Shown piece by piece: positions 9,158 through 17,738 of a stretch of 64,000 nucleotides of DNA. The notes beneath the pieces were generated by a model. The model was not told the DNA's origin. It did no database searches and worked only from the letters and a program-made list of their open reading frames with translations. This DNA comes from Glaciecola sp048820975 (GTDB lineage: Bacteria > Pseudomonadota > Gammaproteobacteria > Enterobacterales > Alteromonadaceae): the NCBI RefSeq assembly GCF_048820975.1, contig NZ_JBMEUF010000003.1, forward strand, positions 62,001-126,000, read 5' to 3'. Each line of letters starts with the position of its first letter. The first letter of the stretch is position 1. The translations under genes were made by a program, and so were the position numbers.

Positions 9158-11683
9158 ATTTTCAGCCCACTGTTTAAATTCATCTGCTGGCATAGGGCGG
9201 CCAAAATAATAACCTTGAAATATATTACATCCCATTTCATGCAATGTTTCTACTTGCTGTTTATGCTCAACACCTTCGGCCACTACACACATTGACATAT
9301 GATGCCCAATTGAAATAATTGAGCGAGCAAGTTCAGAGGTGTTCTTTTGGTCAAGCTCATTTACGAACGCACGATCTACTTTAAGGACATCAAGAGGTAA
9401 GTCTTTTAAATAAGACAACGACGAATATCCGGTGCCAAAATCATCAAGCGCTATAGTAAAGCCAGCCGCTTTTAACTGTATAAGCTTATCAATACTTTCT
9501 TCAATATTGGTCAGTAAGCCTGATTCTGTTAACTCAATTTCAATTTGCGACGAACTCACGTTAAATGTATTCACTAAGTTAATAATTTCTGGCACAAACT
9601 TGGCGTCTGCAAGTTGCAGGGGGCTTACATTAATTGCGATTCTACCAGGAACGGCAAAGCCCTGTTTTTTCCATTCGTTAATTTGTTCACACACTAGTGA
9701 AATCATGTAATTGCCAAGTAAGCCTATACTGCCTGATTTCTCAGCGCATTTAATAAACTCATCGGGTGATACATAACCAAGCTCTTTGTTGGCCCAACGT
9801 GCTAAGGCCTCGGCGCCAATCAAATTACCGTTTATATCTACTTTGGGCTGAAAAACCGCGAATAGCTCGGTTTTGTGTTCAATCGCGTAATCAAGTTGCT
9901 TTTGCACAAAAATGTGGCGGTCAGTTTCTTTCAAAATACTAATATTAAACAAAGACAAATTATTGCGTAAAGACTGCTTGCTTTGGGCCAGTGCCATTTC
10001 AGCGCAGCGCATGGGGTCAAGTGCAGTGTCTGATTTAATAGGGAACACCGCCGCGCCGCCATTACAGCTTAAACTTAAGTATTTTTTGTCTATAGGGACT
10101 GGAATGCGCACTAAGCTCTCTATTGCTTCCCAGTGCAAAGCTATAAGGCCATTGCTAGCGCTTTGGATGTTATTGATCAACACCGCAAACTTATTGCCAC
10201 CCACTCTTGCGGTAATAATTTCGTTATCAGTATAGCCGCGAAGCCTAAGTGCCAACTCGTATATTGCTTTTTCGGCATTCGCAAAACCAAAGTGGCGATT
10301 TACATTAGTAAAGCCTTTTAGGTCGAGTAAAAACAATATGGATTGCGTATTGTTGTTTCTATTATATTTTTCGGCTTTTTCTATATGATCATGCAAGCAA
10401 CTCAAATTTGGCAAGCCTGTTTGATAATCATAGTAGGCCATTTGGTGCAACTGGGTGTTTAAGCGTTCACGATTAAGTTCAGAGGCAATGCGCGAGGTAA
10501 ATATGGTTAGGGCCTTAATGAGCATTTCATCATCTTCAATAACTTGCTTAAATATAAGCACAATGCTCCCTTCAAGCTCCCCATTTTCGTTTATCATGGG
10601 GCTGTTAATAACGCCTTGTGCTTTTATGTTAGTAAATAAAGGCACACTTGGAAAATCAACATAGGCATTGCTTTTTATAAGCACTACGTCATTTAAAGAT
10701 ATGAGCTCAACTGGCGTCGTTTTGGCTGGGTAAGAAAAATTTTTCGCTAGAACGCCGTCTACCAATACTACTTTTGTATGAATGAGTTTTTCTAAATACT
10801 CTTTTTCATACAAGCAAATATAAGCAATATCTGCTTTTGATAACTTTTGCAGTTCGCGTAAGGCATTTATATAGAATTCATCATTATTTTCACCCGAAAC
10901 GCCTTTCGCTAGGCGAGAAAACACGGCTTCTAGTTTCTGCCTTTTATCAATCTCATCACTTAACGATTTTGTTTTTAGTTCAAGTGAAATAGCCACCGTT
11001 ATACAAGCTAAAAAATTCAAAATAGTAATGGGTAGCCCGCCCAAGTATACAAAATTAAATAAGCCGGCATCCATTAACACCGCTTCTACAGAAGCCCCTA
11101 TGGTGGCTAAAAGAGTTACAATAAGAATTGCGGCTTTGGTGAGTTGATTTTGTTTAAATAAGCGTGAGGCGATAATAATTAACACAACAAATAAAATAGA
11201 TGCGTAGGCAAAGAAAACCGGCATGTAAAAGCTTTTATCACCTAACAGGCGCGTGGCTGATTCGCCTGAAAACATGGTGTAATGTATAAGCTCTACGTTA
11301 CCAAAATAGCGCACGGTATATTCTGAATATAAGTTAATGGCGAAAAATACTAGGCTTACGGCAATTAATATTGCTACAAACCAAAACGGGTAGGCTTGCC
11401 TACTCCATTGAAGAATCACAACCGCCATTAAGGGGACTGATAGAATCACTATTGATGTTTGAATTTTAAGCCAATCTAGCGATGTGCTTACATCACCTGA
11501 CGAATGGTATTGCCACGTAACGTATTGATACGCAATGGTAACTAAGCAACCCACTAACATAGTACCGAATTGGTTTTGCTTTTTATTCAACGACGGCAGC
11601 AACAAAACAGCTGCGCACAACAGATTTATGCCAATAGTGGCTGCAAAATAAATAGGAATAAACGCGAAAGTAGTGTTATCCAA
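9146..11683 (-). CDS. Membrane-bound GGDEF/EAL protein, probable c-di-GMP phosphodiesterase
   Basis: 845-residue c-di-GMP enzyme. The N-terminal 240 residues form about seven hydrophobic segments (a MASE-like sensor), followed by a GAF-like segment, GGDEF and EAL domains. The GGDEF signature reads VGGNKFAV, so the catalytic Asp-Glu pair is replaced by Asn-Lys and cyclase activity is unlikely. The EAL domain looks intact: GAEALARW, INVSPLQL, IEIELTESGL, LDDFGTGYSSLSYL, LKVDRAFV and VVAEGVE, with the metal- and base-supplying residues present. Prediction: hydrolyses c-di-GMP, with the GGDEF domain perhaps binding GTP as a regulator. The start is a TTG at 11683 without a clear Shine-Dalgarno sequence; an in-frame ATG occurs only some 40 residues later inside a membrane segment, so TTG is preferred. 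Confidence 0.9.
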   Translation of the reverse strand: MDNTTFAFIPIYFAATIGINLLCAAVLLLPSLNKKQNQFGTMLVGCLVTIAYQYVTWQYHSSGDVSTSLDWLKIQTSIVILSVPLMAVVILQWSRQAYPFWFVAILIAVSLVFFAINLYSEYTVRYFGNVELIHYTMFSGESATRLLGDKSFYMPVFFAYASILFVVLIIIASRLFKQNQLTKAAILIVTLLATIGASVEAVLMDAGLFNFVYLGGLPITILNFLACITVAISLELKTKSLSDEIDKRQKLEAVFSRLAKGVSGENNDEFYINALRELQKLSKADIAYICLYEKEYLEKLIHTKVVLVDGVLAKNFSYPAKTTPVELISLNDVVLIKSNAYVDFPSVPLFTNIKAQGVINSPMINENGELEGSIVLIFKQVIEDDEMLIKALTIFTSRIASELNRERLNTQLHQMAYYDYQTGLPNLSCLHDHIEKAEKYNRNNNTQSILFLLDLKGFTNVNRHFGFANAEKAIYELALRLRGYTDNEIITARVGGNKFAVLINNIQSASNGLIALHWEAIESLVRIPVPIDKKYLSLSCNGGAAVFPIKSDTALDPMRCAEMALAQSKQSLRNNLSLFNISILKETDRHIFVQKQLDYAIEHKTELFAVFQPKVDINGNLIGAEALARWANKELGYVSPDEFIKCAEKSGSIGLLGNYMISLVCEQINEWKKQGFAVPGRIAINVSPLQLADAKFVPEIINLVNTFNVSSSQIEIELTESGLLTNIEESIDKLIQLKAAGFTIALDDFGTGYSSLSYLKDLPLDVLKVDRAFVNELDQKNTSELARSIISIGHHMSMCVVAEGVEHKQQVETLHEMGCNIFQGYYFGRPMPADEFKQWAENKKT

Positions 11684-11822
11684 TACAGTAACCAGTCAAT
11701 TAGAGAAGTTTGCGACCAAAATCTTCTAATCGCGCTTATGAAACTACTATTGATAAAATAAGTTTACTTGTATTGTATCTTACAAATTGCGTAAAACTTG
11801 AGCTGTTAACGCCTTGTTTGTA

Positions 11823-12470
11823 TTAAATAATGCTCATTTCTATGGCTTTTAATACAGCTCGTGTTCTGTCTCGCACGCCAAGCTTGCTCAAAATGCTCGA
11901 CACTTGGTTTTTTATAGTGCCTTCAGACTTAAACAAGCTGTCAGCCATTTCCTTGTTTGAACAGCCCGCAGCCATTAAGCGCAAAATTTCTGTTTCACGT
12001 TGCGAAAGCGGTTCAGGCATGTCAGCGGCTTCAAATTCACCGGTTTTGCCTTGTAGCCCTTGGATTAGTCGCTCGGTAATAGCCGGTTGAATCAAGGTTT
12101 CACCTTTGTGAACGGTATCAATCGTTTCAACCAAGGTTTCTAATGACACATCTTTAAGCAAATACCCTTTTGCACCGGCTTTAATAGCCTGCATTAATGA
12201 TTCATGATCATCAAACGTGGTGAGCATTACTACGGGCACTTGAATATTCGCTTCTTGCATCGCAACTAAGGCTTGAATGCCCGTCATTACCGGCATTCTT
12301 ATATCCAATAATACTACGTCTATGTTCGCATCATTATTGCTAAGCATATTTATGGCAACTTGCCCATTTTCAGCTTCGCCGCATACATGAATGTTATCAG
12401 ATAACGCTAATAAGCTTTTAATACCGTGGCGAACAAGTGTTTGGTCATCAACCAATAAAACGTTAATCAT
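11823..12470 (-). CDS. NarL/LuxR-family response regulator
   Basis: 215-residue response regulator. The receiver domain runs from residues 1-120, with the acidic pair VDDQ near residue 8, the phospho-acceptor Asp56 in VVLLDIRMP and the switch Lys in GAKGYLLKD. The C-terminal LuxR-type helix-turn-helix contains LSQRETEILRLMAAGCSNKE and a GTIKNQVSSILSKLGV recognition region. It overlaps the upstream histidine kinase gene by 8 bp (12463-12470), so the two are one translation-coupled pair of the DesK/DesR or NarX/NarL type. Target genes are unknown; the divergent membrane-protein gene on the far side of the kinase is the obvious candidate by position only. Confidence 0.93.
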   Translation of the reverse strand: MINVLLVDDQTLVRHGIKSLLALSDNIHVCGEAENGQVAINMLSNNDANIDVVLLDIRMPVMTGIQALVAMQEANIQVPVVMLTTFDDHESLMQAIKAGAKGYLLKDVSLETLVETIDTVHKGETLIQPAITERLIQGLQGKTGEFEAADMPEPLSQRETEILRLMAAGCSNKEMADSLFKSEGTIKNQVSSILSKLGVRDRTRAVLKAIEMSII

Positions 12471-13704
12471 GTTGGGGTACCGGAATAAGTATTCGAGTTA
12501 AGAATTTGCCTGATTCTAAAGCAAAATCAGCGCTTCCTTGCAAGGCGAACAAACGTTCTTTAATGCCTGTTAGGCCGTTTCCTAAAGTGATGTTGCTTGG
12601 CATTTTGCCATCATTCTGAATAGTGAGTTCAATTTGTTTGGCTTGTGTGTTTTCACTTGAGTTTGCATACTTTAAAGCAATTTCAAGGTGCTTACCATTA
12701 GCATGGCGCAAGGTATTTGTAATACTTTCTTGCACGCATTTTATAATGGTGTCGGCTACGTGCATGTCACTTACATTTACGTTTTCGTCAACATCAACGT
12801 GGGCATGCAATGTTGGAATAGCCACAAGAATATTTTGAATACTGGCGGCTAAGTCTAGTTTGCCTTTATCACGAATATCACTCACCGCTTCACGTACGTC
12901 ACTGAGTAAAAGTTTTGATAACTGATGGCATTGTTCAATGTTGTCTTTTACAGTGCCTTCACTTTGCCTAGAGGCCACTTGCAAGTTAATAGTTAGCGCG
13001 GTTAAGTGATGGCCTAGCAAATCATGAATGTTGCGGGCTATTCTAATACGTTCGTTCTGTTTAACTGCCTCGTTAAGCAATGACTGCGTAGCCACCAACT
13101 TACTGTTAATCATTTCGGTTTGCATGCGCGCTTCACGTTCACGTAAATTGGAGTTAATCATTACAAGGCCAAACACGTTAAATGTCCAAAACAAGAAAGA
13201 AGATATAGCCACACTTATTAGCCCATGATCCCAGTAAAATACATGCACAAAAAATAGAGCTGAAGAGTAAACTGGCGAAAACAAAAAAGCGCGCTTTATG
13301 CTCATGTAGTAGGGCGTTATTGCCCCAAATAAGACCATAAAAATAGCAACGAATATAAAGGGGATATAAAAGTATATGGCTACTACTAATAAGAATAATA
13401 CGCCGGCTGCTATTAACTTAGGTGAATATTTTGTTGTTTGCTCGTGCTCGCTTTCAGTAGTTGCATACAACCAAACAAATAAAAACAGTACACACAATAC
13501 CCCAGCAATTCCTATATTTAGGTTTGACTGCTCACCTTCGCTAATCATTAAGCCTATAGAAAAACCGGAAACTACTAACCAAGTAATAATGGCTGATGCG
13601 CGTTCAAGTAACAAAGAACTGGCTTGTTGCGCGTATTTACTTTTATTCACATCAGAAACAGCAGATGCATTTGGTGGTGTAGACGAGGCAGGCGTTATAG
13701 GCAT
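12463..13704 (-). CDS. Membrane sensor histidine kinase (HisKA_3 / DesK type)
   Basis: 413-residue sensor kinase. After a short polar N terminus, about six hydrophobic segments occupy residues 35-170; several helices lie very close together, as in DesK-type membrane sensors. The phosphorylation motif RIARNIHDLLGHHLTALT carries the HD of the HisKA_3 family. N-box VQESITNTLRHANG and G-box GNGLTGIKERL form the ATP-binding domain. There is no separate periplasmic sensing domain, which suggests it senses a membrane-related signal such as fluidity or a membrane-soluble ligand; that is inference from related kinases. The partner is the response regulator downstream, with 8 bp overlap. The start is the ATG at 13704. 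Confidence 0.92.
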   Translation of the reverse strand: MPITPASSTPPNASAVSDVNKSKYAQQASSLLLERASAIITWLVVSGFSIGLMISEGEQSNLNIGIAGVLCVLFLFVWLYATTESEHEQTTKYSPKLIAAGVLFLLVVAIYFYIPFIFVAIFMVLFGAITPYYMSIKRAFLFSPVYSSALFFVHVFYWDHGLISVAISSFLFWTFNVFGLVMINSNLREREARMQTEMINSKLVATQSLLNEAVKQNERIRIARNIHDLLGHHLTALTINLQVASRQSEGTVKDNIEQCHQLSKLLLSDVREAVSDIRDKGKLDLAASIQNILVAIPTLHAHVDVDENVNVSDMHVADTIIKCVQESITNTLRHANGKHLEIALKYANSSENTQAKQIELTIQNDGKMPSNITLGNGLTGIKERLFALQGSADFALESGKFLTRILIPVPQHD

Positions 13705-13880
13705 AAGAGCACAACAAGTTAGGTAATTTATAAAACGATACTAACATTACTATAGCAAGGGCACATATAGGCCAAAAGTAATATTTTACATTATGACTAT
13801 AGGCACTATTTTAACACTGGCGTTGCGCTGCATAATTGGCTCTATGCTTTGACGCACTTACTCGTACAGGACGAACTAAC

Positions 13881-14609
13881 ATGAGCCAAATTCACAGTAT
13901 ATTATTAATATTACACATTGTTGTCGGGAGCCTAGCTATTATATTGTTTTGGGTACCCATGCTGACCCAAAAAGGCCGTTTAAATCACATAAAGTTTGGT
14001 AAATACTACACATTTGCTATGTACACCGTGGCTGCCAGCGGTGCGCTTATGGCAATATTAGTGATTGCGGCTCCGCTGCTTGTGAAACACGAATATGCCA
14101 ACCATGAGCACGGCGAGCAAATAGCGTTTAATTTACGTGTGTTTTGGACGTTTTTACTTTACTTAGCGCTATTAACCTACACAAATACTAAACAAGGAGT
14201 GGTAATGCTACGAGTGAAAGAAAACCGGCACTTACTACGCACATTTGGGCATGTTGCACCATTAGTGGCCTTAGTATTAGGTGGGGTTGCATTAGTAGGT
14301 TTGGGCGTGGCGTTTAATAAGCCTTTGCATATAGTATTTGGTATATTAGGCTTTGTAATTGCAGTAGGCTCACTACGTTATATTTTCGCGGCTAAAGTAG
14401 GGGCTAAGCATTATATAAAACAACATATTGGCCATATGCTTGGCTCGGGTATAGGCGCTTATACCGCGTTTGTTACTTTTGGTGGCCGCCAGTTACTAGA
14501 ATTGCCGGGTGGATTTCAGTTCGCATTGTGGCTTGCCCCCGGCCTTATTGGCGGCATAGCAAGCTATGTACTTACTAAAAAATATTCAAAAGTGTTTAAC
14601 ATTGCTTAA
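13881..14609 (+). CDS. Multi-pass membrane protein of unknown function (possibly DUF2306-like)
   Basis: 242-residue integral membrane protein with about seven hydrophobic helices. It starts MSQIHSILLILHIVVGSLAI and contains FGHVAPLVALVLGG and a histidine-containing KQHIGHMLGSGIGAYTA segment. Conserved-looking histidines in the first and later helices recall small heme- or metal-binding membrane families such as DUF2306, but the family is not certain. The ATG at 13881, with CAGGA upstream, starts directly at the first membrane helix; an earlier ATG at 13836 would add 15 polar residues. It is divergent from the two-component operon across a short gap and may be its target (inference). Confidence 0.75.
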   Translation: MSQIHSILLILHIVVGSLAIILFWVPMLTQKGRLNHIKFGKYYTFAMYTVAASGALMAILVIAAPLLVKHEYANHEHGEQIAFNLRVFWTFLLYLALLTYTNTKQGVVMLRVKENRHLLRTFGHVAPLVALVLGGVALVGLGVAFNKPLHIVFGILGFVIAVGSLRYIFAAKVGAKHYIKQHIGHMLGSGIGAYTAFVTFGGRQLLELPGGFQFALWLAPGLIGGIASYVLTKKYSKVFNIA

Positions 14610-14652
14610 TAAGCTCGCCGGTGGTGCAAGTAAAAAGCTTGCGCCACCTAGC

Positions 14653-15093
14653 TTACGCTACCAAGCCTTTCGCTAGCACTCTGTTTGACAATAACGACAG
14701 CAATTCTAATTCTTCTTCGTTGCGTACGCCATCAATCGCAGTAATATCCATAGCAACTTCAAGTGCGGTGGCAGGGTCTAAGTTAAGGCTAGTGCCTAAA
14801 GTAAACAAATATTCACGGGTTTGGTCAGTATCAATAGCTACACGGGCCTCATGAATAGCGCTGTTTACAAACGCTGGCAAGGCTACACCGCTTTGCCAAG
14901 GTAGCGATTCGCACAAACTTTCAAAATAGTCTTGTTCTGTTAGGGTTACAATGCCGTCAATTTGGTACAGCAACACACATAACTTGATAATTGATTCACT
15001 AAACGCTTGTTCCTGAGTTATTACTTGGCTTGGGTCATACTCAACAGCAGTGTTTTGATCATTGGTATTTTGTGCGGTGTAGTTACTATTCAT
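14653..15093 (-). CDS. TerB-like (tellurite-resistance-type) domain protein
   Basis: 146 residues from the ATG at 15093, or 155 from a GTG at 15120; neither has a strong Shine-Dalgarno sequence, and AGAGA before 15093 favours that one. The N-terminal 30 residues are polar and Asn/Thr-rich. The rest is helical, with two acidic loop segments, LLYQIDGIVTLTEQDYFESL and MDITAIDGVRNEEELELL, that resemble the repeated Asp-containing turns of TerB/DjlA-type domains. There is no signal peptide and no membrane segment. Function unknown; TerB-like domains occur in membrane-associated stress and defence complexes, but no ter genes are nearby. The same-strand WYL regulator gene lies just upstream. Confidence 0.65.
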   Translation of the reverse strand: MNSNYTAQNTNDQNTAVEYDPSQVITQEQAFSESIIKLCVLLYQIDGIVTLTEQDYFESLCESLPWQSGVALPAFVNSAIHEARVAIDTDQTREYLFTLGTSLNLDPATALEVAMDITAIDGVRNEEELELLSLLSNRVLAKGLVA

Positions 15094-15223
15094 GTTTTTA
15101 TTCTCTGTTGCTTCTGTCACTAAGTTTGTGGCTACTGATTCGTAGCAATATGCTACATTAATATTGAGCTACACAAACATACTGCTTTAAGACCCATTCG
15201 GCTCACAACAGTTCACATTTTTG

Positions 15224-16138
15224 TTAAGACTTTTTAACACCTGGCGCCAATTGTGGATTTTCAATACTGGCCAATACTTCATGGTTTTTAAGTGCTAGCT
15301 GGCAGCCTTGATTCAAAATTCTATGCTCAAATGAGCAATCAACCTGCCATTGGCGAAGCACATAGGCTGCCAAGGCGGCGCGTACTTGCATTATTTTTTC
15401 ACCGTTTTGCATATCAAAATCCATTTCAATGGCTTGGCGATGCTTTATGTCAGGATGAACCATTAGCACAAGGCTTACTAAGCGGTTAAATTGCTCATCA
15501 GCAATGCTTAGTTGGTTTCGCTCCGCTTTTTCTTCACCTGCGCTTACTTGGGTAAAGCGTGTACACACAAAGTCGCGAAAGCTAGCTGACTTTTCATCAA
15601 AAGCGCGTACATGCCATCTATGCCCATTGTTAATAATGGCATGGGGTACAATAATGCGCTGGCTTTCGCCCGAACTAATAGATACATACTTAACCGTGCA
15701 TTTTACTTTGTTATGTATACCGCGCATAAGCGCTGCAATTATATGTACATTGGGGTGAATAAGCTGAATGGCATCAAAGCAGTGTTCTGATGGCTGCTCA
15801 GTGGCAGTAATACCATCACTAAAGCCCTTGCTTACTGACTGCAAAATAGCATCGGCCGAAAATTGAAATAATGGCTCAAAATTATGTTTGCGCAGGTACT
15901 GTTTGGTAGAATGATCAAGCGCTAAGTTATTTTGCGCTATTTCACGATAGGCTGCAAAATCACGAGTACTTGCAGCAAGGCCGGTTTTAAAACGGCTAAT
16001 TAAATCGCTTCTTGATACCTTGCCAAAAAATTGTAAATTAAAGTCAATAAAGGCCAAGCGTTCGCGCTGGGCTAACGATAAACCTTCAATTAGGTCACTA
16101 GATTTTTGAAAAGCCGGGCTTATTTTCATATTGTGCAC
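15224..16138 (-). CDS. WYL-domain transcriptional regulator, BrxR/CapW-like
   Basis: 304-residue predicted DNA-binding regulator. The N-terminal winged helix starts QRERLAFIDFNLQFFGKVSR and continues SDLISRFKTGLAASTRDFAAY, a pattern typical of the BrxR/CapW group. The central WYL domain shows VKCTVKYVSISSGE, then PHAIINNGHRWHVRAFDE and FRDFVCTRF. A C-terminal extension (about 225-304) resembles the WCX dimerisation domain. BrxR and CapW repress phage-defence operons (BREX, CBASS) and are thought to sense ligands through WYL. Here no defence genes are adjacent: the neighbours are the TerB-like gene and the polysaccharide initiator gene. Start at 16138 or three codons later at a second ATG. Confidence 0.85.
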   Translation of the reverse strand: MHNMKISPAFQKSSDLIEGLSLAQRERLAFIDFNLQFFGKVSRSDLISRFKTGLAASTRDFAAYREIAQNNLALDHSTKQYLRKHNFEPLFQFSADAILQSVSKGFSDGITATEQPSEHCFDAIQLIHPNVHIIAALMRGIHNKVKCTVKYVSISSGESQRIIVPHAIINNGHRWHVRAFDEKSASFRDFVCTRFTQVSAGEEKAERNQLSIADEQFNRLVSLVLMVHPDIKHRQAIEMDFDMQNGEKIMQVRAALAAYVLRQWQVDCSFEHRILNQGCQLALKNHEVLASIENPQLAPGVKKS

Positions 16139-16212
16139 ACACCAACCACTGTATTTATATACAGAGTATAATCAATACAGTAAAAGATGCAATCAATTTG
16201 ATTTGAAATAAC

Positions 16213-16258
16213 AGCCGCTTGCAACTAGTAATTAGTAACTAGTGCAGGTGTAGCGGCT
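16213..16258 (-). terminator. Long hairpin after the polysaccharide-initiating transferase gene
   Basis: AGCCGCT (16213-16219) pairs with AGCGGCT (16252-16258), and inside it two ACTAGT sequences can pair, giving a long interrupted stem in the 172-bp gap downstream of the minus-strand gene at 16311-17738. On the minus strand it is followed by TGTTATTT, so it is a plausible terminator with a weak T-tract. Confidence 0.5.
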
Positions 16259-16310
16259 AGAAGTAGTTAAACACAGTTATGAAGAACAAATGCCATGTAA
16301 AAGAGAGTGC

Positions 16311-17738
16311 TTAGTAAGCGTTTTTATCTAAAAAGCCTTTAAATACGGTCGCAATAATAATTTTAATATCTAACCATACTGACCAACGGTGAATATAATC
16401 TAAATCATATTCTACGCGCTTAACCATTTTATTTACGGTTTCGGTTTCGCCTCTAAAACCATTTACCTGTGCCCAGCCTGTAATGCCTGGCTTAACTTTG
16501 TGGCGAAGCATATAGCCTTCAATTAATTTGCGGTATTGCTCATTGTGGGCAACAGCATGTGGGCGCGGCCCAACAATCGACATTCTACCCTGTAGCACAT
16601 TAATAAACTGCGGAAGTTCATCTAAAGATGTACGGCGTAAAAATCCACCAAATGGTGTTATGCGTGCATCGCCTTTGGTAGCTTGTTTTACACTTGGGCC
16701 GTTGTCTTGCGTAGTCATTGACCTAAACTTATACACCATAATTTTTTTGCCATCTAAGCCGTATCTAAATTGCTTAAATATTATGGGGCCTTTTGAGGTT
16801 ACTTTTACCCCAATGGCAATAAACAGCATGGGAATGCTGATAAGCGCTAGTATCATTGAGCCAATAACAATGTCTTCAATGCGTTTTATTACATTGTTAG
16901 CGCCCTGAAACGGCGTATCAAACACGCTTAGTGTTTGTACAGAACCTACAGACTGCCAGCGGGCATTCAATAAGTTATAAATAAAGAAGTTAGGAATAAT
17001 GTAAACGTTACAGGTGGTGTCACTGCATTGGTTAAGTATATCCATAATACGCGCTTCTGCGCTCATGGGCATAGCTACGTATATGTAGTCAATTTTACCT
17101 TCGCGGGCAGCTTCAATAACATCGGCAATGTTACCTGCTATTTGGTTTTGAAATTCATGTGGTAAACGGCTAGGGGTGCGGTCATCAAACAAACCATACA
17201 GGTTTATACCAAGCTGGCCGTTGTCTATAATTTGCATGGCCAAATTATAACCGCCGGGTGTGGCACCAATTATAGCTGCAGAACGGCTGTTGTGGCCGCG
17301 CTTGCGTTGAAAAAACAATACTTCGCGAAAACCCATGCGCCAAAGCAAAATAGCTGGGCTAACCGCTAGCAAATACAGCCATAATGTGCGGTCATCAAAG
17401 GTAACTAAGTTGGGAAAGAAGTAAACACACAAAAGCAAAAATATGGATGAAATACTCCAGCACATAAGTGCTGATTTCAATAATACGGTAGTGCTTTGCG
17501 TTCGCCATGAACGATATAAATCAAGGCCTTCTGCAATTATATTGAAACTTACAATGCTTACTAACAAGGGAAGTAATAACGACTCTTGAATAGGAATGTC
17601 ACGGAAGGTAAGCACTAAAAAGAAAATAAGAGTAATAGTGATTAAATCGGCAAGCCTATAAAGCGTAGCAAAACTACTCTTGTTTGACTGAATTATACCA
17701 CCACGGTTATTTTGGTTAACCTTGCTTTTCTTCGCCAC
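16311..17738 (-). CDS. Undecaprenyl-phosphate glucose (hexose) phosphotransferase, WcaJ type
   Basis: 475-residue polyprenyl-phosphate hexose-1-phosphate transferase that starts the exopolysaccharide repeat unit on undecaprenyl phosphate at the inner membrane. The N-terminal half has about four membrane helices and a CoA-binding-like Rossmann segment (AAIIGATPGGYNLAM). A fifth hydrophobic helix (IVIGSMILALISIPMLFIAI) precedes the catalytic domain with KFRSMTT, FLRRTSLDELPQF, MSIVGPRPHA and KPGITGWAQVNG, the bacterial sugar-transferase signature. It starts at a GTG preceded by AAGGAAG. The first sugar is probably glucose, but galactose is possible. It is divergent from the export operon across 737 bp. 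Confidence 0.92.
   Translation of the reverse strand: MAKKSKVNQNNRGGIIQSNKSSFATLYRLADLITITLIFFLVLTFRDIPIQESLLLPLLVSIVSFNIIAEGLDLYRSWRTQSTTVLLKSALMCWSISSIFLLLCVYFFPNLVTFDDRTLWLYLLAVSPAILLWRMGFREVLFFQRKRGHNSRSAAIIGATPGGYNLAMQIIDNGQLGINLYGLFDDRTPSRLPHEFQNQIAGNIADVIEAAREGKIDYIYVAMPMSAEARIMDILNQCSDTTCNVYIIPNFFIYNLLNARWQSVGSVQTLSVFDTPFQGANNVIKRIEDIVIGSMILALISIPMLFIAIGVKVTSKGPIIFKQFRYGLDGKKIMVYKFRSMTTQDNGPSVKQATKGDARITPFGGFLRRTSLDELPQFINVLQGRMSIVGPRPHAVAHNEQYRKLIEGYMLRHKVKPGITGWAQVNGFRGETETVNKMVKRVEYDLDYIHRWSVWLDIKIIIATVFKGFLDKNAY

Noticed and set aside
15224..16138. Interpretation of the WYL regulator as marking a BREX or CBASS phage-defence island
   Set aside because: None of the neighbouring genes encodes a cyclase, effector nuclease, methylase, PglZ or BrxC-like ATPase.
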